Source of the DNA: Flavobacteriales bacterium
Lineage (GTDB): Bacteria; Bacteroidota; Bacteroidia; NS11-12g; UBA955
DNA length: 6,136 bases
Assembly: GCA_947464515.1 (NCBI GenBank)
Contig: CANHXF010000113.1
Span: 1-6,136, forward strand
Direction: 5' to 3'
Translations under genes and position numbers: made by a program
Shown: piece after piece, positions 5,219 through 6,136 of the stretch
How positions within the stretch are numbered: the stretch's first letter is position 1
Layout: every line of letters begins with the position of its first letter
Notes under the pieces: generated by a model
The model's database searches: none
What the model was told of the DNA's origin: nothing
The model's input: only the letters and a program-made list of their open reading frames with translations

Positions 5219-5946
5219 AACGAAGTCCGCTGTCGCTGCGCAGACAATGCGAATTGCTATGCATTCCACGCAGTTCATTGTACTATGCGCCAATACCTGA
5301 AAAGCCAGAGAATCTGAAGATGATGTCATTGATGGATACACACTTAACGAGCCATCCCACAGAAGGGGTTCTATCGATGGTGGATTGGCTACAAGAACGG
5401 GGATATCCGGTAGGACCAAAGCGCGTAAGAAGGATGTTCAGGTTGATGGGGCACGAGACCATTTATCGCAGAAAAAATCTAACGAAAGGCGCTCTCAAAG
5501 CATACATCAAACCCTATCTATTGAGGGGCTTAAAAATCGAACGGGCCAATCAAGTGTGGTGTACAGATATTACTTATATCCCTATGGCGAGAGGCTTTAT
5601 GTACATGACTGCCTACATCGATGTGTACAGCAGGAAAATCATGGGTTGGGACATCAGTAACTCCATGAGTAAACAGTGGTGCATGGATGTGCTTGAAACA
5701 GCTATGGCAGAAAACGGAGTGCCAGAAATCATCAACTCAGACCAAGGATCTCAGTATACCAGCCCAAGTTGGACGAACTACCTAGAGAGAAATGGAATCA
5801 AAATATCGATGGATGGAAAAGGACGTGCAACAGACAATATTTGGATCGAACGCTTCTGGAAAACCATCAAATACAATCACATTTACCTCAATCCTTGCGA
5901 TACAGGTCTTGAACTATATGATGGAGTTCAGACCTATATCGAGTAA
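5200..5946 (+). CDS. IS3-family transposase catalytic subunit OrfB, truncated by a premature TAA (second IS)
   Basis: The frame yields 248 residues of the DDE catalytic subunit. The N-terminal part has the typical SPLSLRRQCELLCIPRSSLYY segment and a VGPKRVRRMFRLMG helix region. The catalytic triad is complete: Asp123 (WCTDITYIP), Asp181 (NSDQGSQYT) and Glu217 (NIWIERFWK), with 35 residues between the last two. The protein stops at YIE because of the TAA at 5944-5946. The same frame then continues as YHQKKHQGIRMKP for 26 codons to another TAA at 6025-6027. Family members normally read YIEYYN..R.HQ here, so the TAA probably replaced a Tyr codon (TAT or TAC) by one base change. The lost tail of about 27 residues is conserved in the family, so this copy may be inactive or weakened. 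A sequencing error is the alternative. Confidence 0.88.
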   Translation: MEAVKLKRSPLSLRRQCELLCIPRSSLYYAPIPEKPENLKMMSLMDTHLTSHPTEGVLSMVDWLQERGYPVGPKRVRRMFRLMGHETIYRRKNLTKGALKAYIKPYLLRGLKIERANQVWCTDITYIPMARGFMYMTAYIDVYSRKIMGWDISNSMSKQWCMDVLETAMAENGVPEIINSDQGSQYTSPSWTNYLERNGIKISMDGKGRATDNIWIERFWKTIKYNHIYLNPCDTGLELYDGVQTYIE

Positions 5947-6054
5947 TATCACCAGAAAAAACACCAAGGCATTAGGATGAAACCCAATCACGCTTACTAC
6001 AAATCATTAAACCAAAATGCTGCATAATACAGCACAAAATATTAACTTAGCATC

Positions 6055-6086
6055 ACTAACCTTTTGGTTCAACAACTGGGGAGTAC
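6055..6086 (-). repeat. Right terminal inverted repeat of the second IS
   Basis: Read on the minus strand it begins GTACTCCCC and aligns with the left end over 32 bases (21 matches). It lies 27 bases after the original orfB stop at 6025-6027, a normal distance for an IS3-family right end. Confidence 0.65.
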
Positions 6087-6112
6087 TATAAAAAATAAAA
6101 AACTAAACATTT

Positions 6113-6136
6113 ATGAAAATAAAAAATTGTAAAATC
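6113..6136 (+). CDS. Possible start of a downstream gene (3' partial)
   Basis: ATG at 6113 opens MKIKNCKI before the window ends. It is preceded by an A-rich leader like that of the other genes here. Two Lys residues soon after Met are compatible with a signal peptide, but eight codons are too few to judge. If the second IS is removed, a strong promoter match falls about 32 bases upstream, which supports a real gene. No function can be assigned. Confidence 0.35.

Larger units (their letters stand above)
4834..6086 (+). mobile_element. Second IS3-family insertion sequence, about 1.25 kb, orfB damaged
   Basis: The element carries orfA and, in the -1 frame, orfB of an IS3-family transposase distinct from the first IS. 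The ends were defined by imperfect inverted repeats: ATACTCCC at the left and, read on the minus strand, GTACTCCC at the right, with similarity continuing inward (both contain GRACCARARG followed by TTAGT or a close form). TATA flanks both sides (4830-4833 and 6087-6090), a plausible 4-bp target duplication. An extra A makes the exact left base ambiguous by one. These genes are visibly richer in G+C than the neighbouring host genes. A TAA truncates orfB, so the copy may be inactive. Confidence 0.82.

Noticed and set aside
5385..5660. Plus-strand 91-codon frame inside the second orfB
   Set aside because: It overlaps the conserved catalytic domain in another frame and its translation shows no family pattern. 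The same applies to the frames at 5210-5419 (minus) and 5792-5980 (plus).
5944..5946. TAA in orfB as evidence for stop-codon reassignment or programmed read-through
   Set aside because: TAA, TAG and TGA all end other reading frames here in the usual way. A point mutation in a Tyr codon or a sequencing error is simpler.
937..6086. The two IS elements as the ends of a composite transposon carrying the two exported-protein genes
   Set aside because: The elements encode clearly different OrfA and OrfB proteins and have unrelated terminal repeats. The second has its own probable target duplication, so they were independent insertions.
1..6136. tRNA, rRNA or riboswitch genes
   Set aside because: No cloverleaf, rRNA-like block or recognised aptamer pattern was seen on either strand by eye. 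A covariance-model search would be needed to exclude small RNAs.

Overview
The window is AT-rich DNA that looks like a Bacteroidota chromosome (a flavobacterium or related lineage). Start codons are preceded by A-rich leaders rather than clear Shine-Dalgarno sequences. Two putative promoters fit the Bacteroidota -33 TTTG/TTG and -7 TAnnTTTG pattern. The gene set is also typical of that phylum: a polymorphic-toxin-like tail, small secreted proteins and IS3-family insertion sequences. The taxonomic call is inference; no rRNA, tRNA or marker gene is present.

Layout, left to right. (1) Positions 1-503 hold the 3' end of a larger open reading frame, probably the variable C-terminal end of an RHS/polymorphic toxin-type protein. 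Five bases later comes a small cysteine-rich putative lipoprotein (509-934), which by position is the candidate immunity partner. (2) An IS3-family element of the IS407 type (about 937-2152) has landed two bases after the lipoprotein stop codon. It has an intact orfA, an A9G frameshift site and an orfB with a complete DDE triad. Its right edge runs into a G-rich mosaic of repeated motifs (to about 2235) that resembles debris of other IS ends, and no target duplication is visible. (3) Two exported proteins of unknown function follow: a 131-residue protein behind its own putative promoter, then a 505-residue protein with a TTG start, a signal peptide and an N-terminal CxxC segment that may be thioredoxin-like. 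The second gene ends in a perfect 11-bp hairpin. (4) About 600 bases (4236-4833) hold no convincing gene. They contain weak repeats and a possible decayed minus-strand reading frame. (5) A second, different IS3-family element (about 4834-6086) has matching terminal inverted repeats and a probable TATA target duplication. Its orfB has lost the last ~27 codons to an in-frame TAA, although the DDE triad is retained. (6) The last 24 bases may be the start of another gene.

The most informative reading of the window is at the second IS. It appears to lie between a good Bacteroidota-type promoter (4793-4823) and the start of the gene at 6113. Removing the IS joins the two with a short A-rich leader. 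The element therefore probably separated a gene from its promoter, while the same promoter now points into the transposase genes through a leader hairpin that stops three bases before the orfA start codon.
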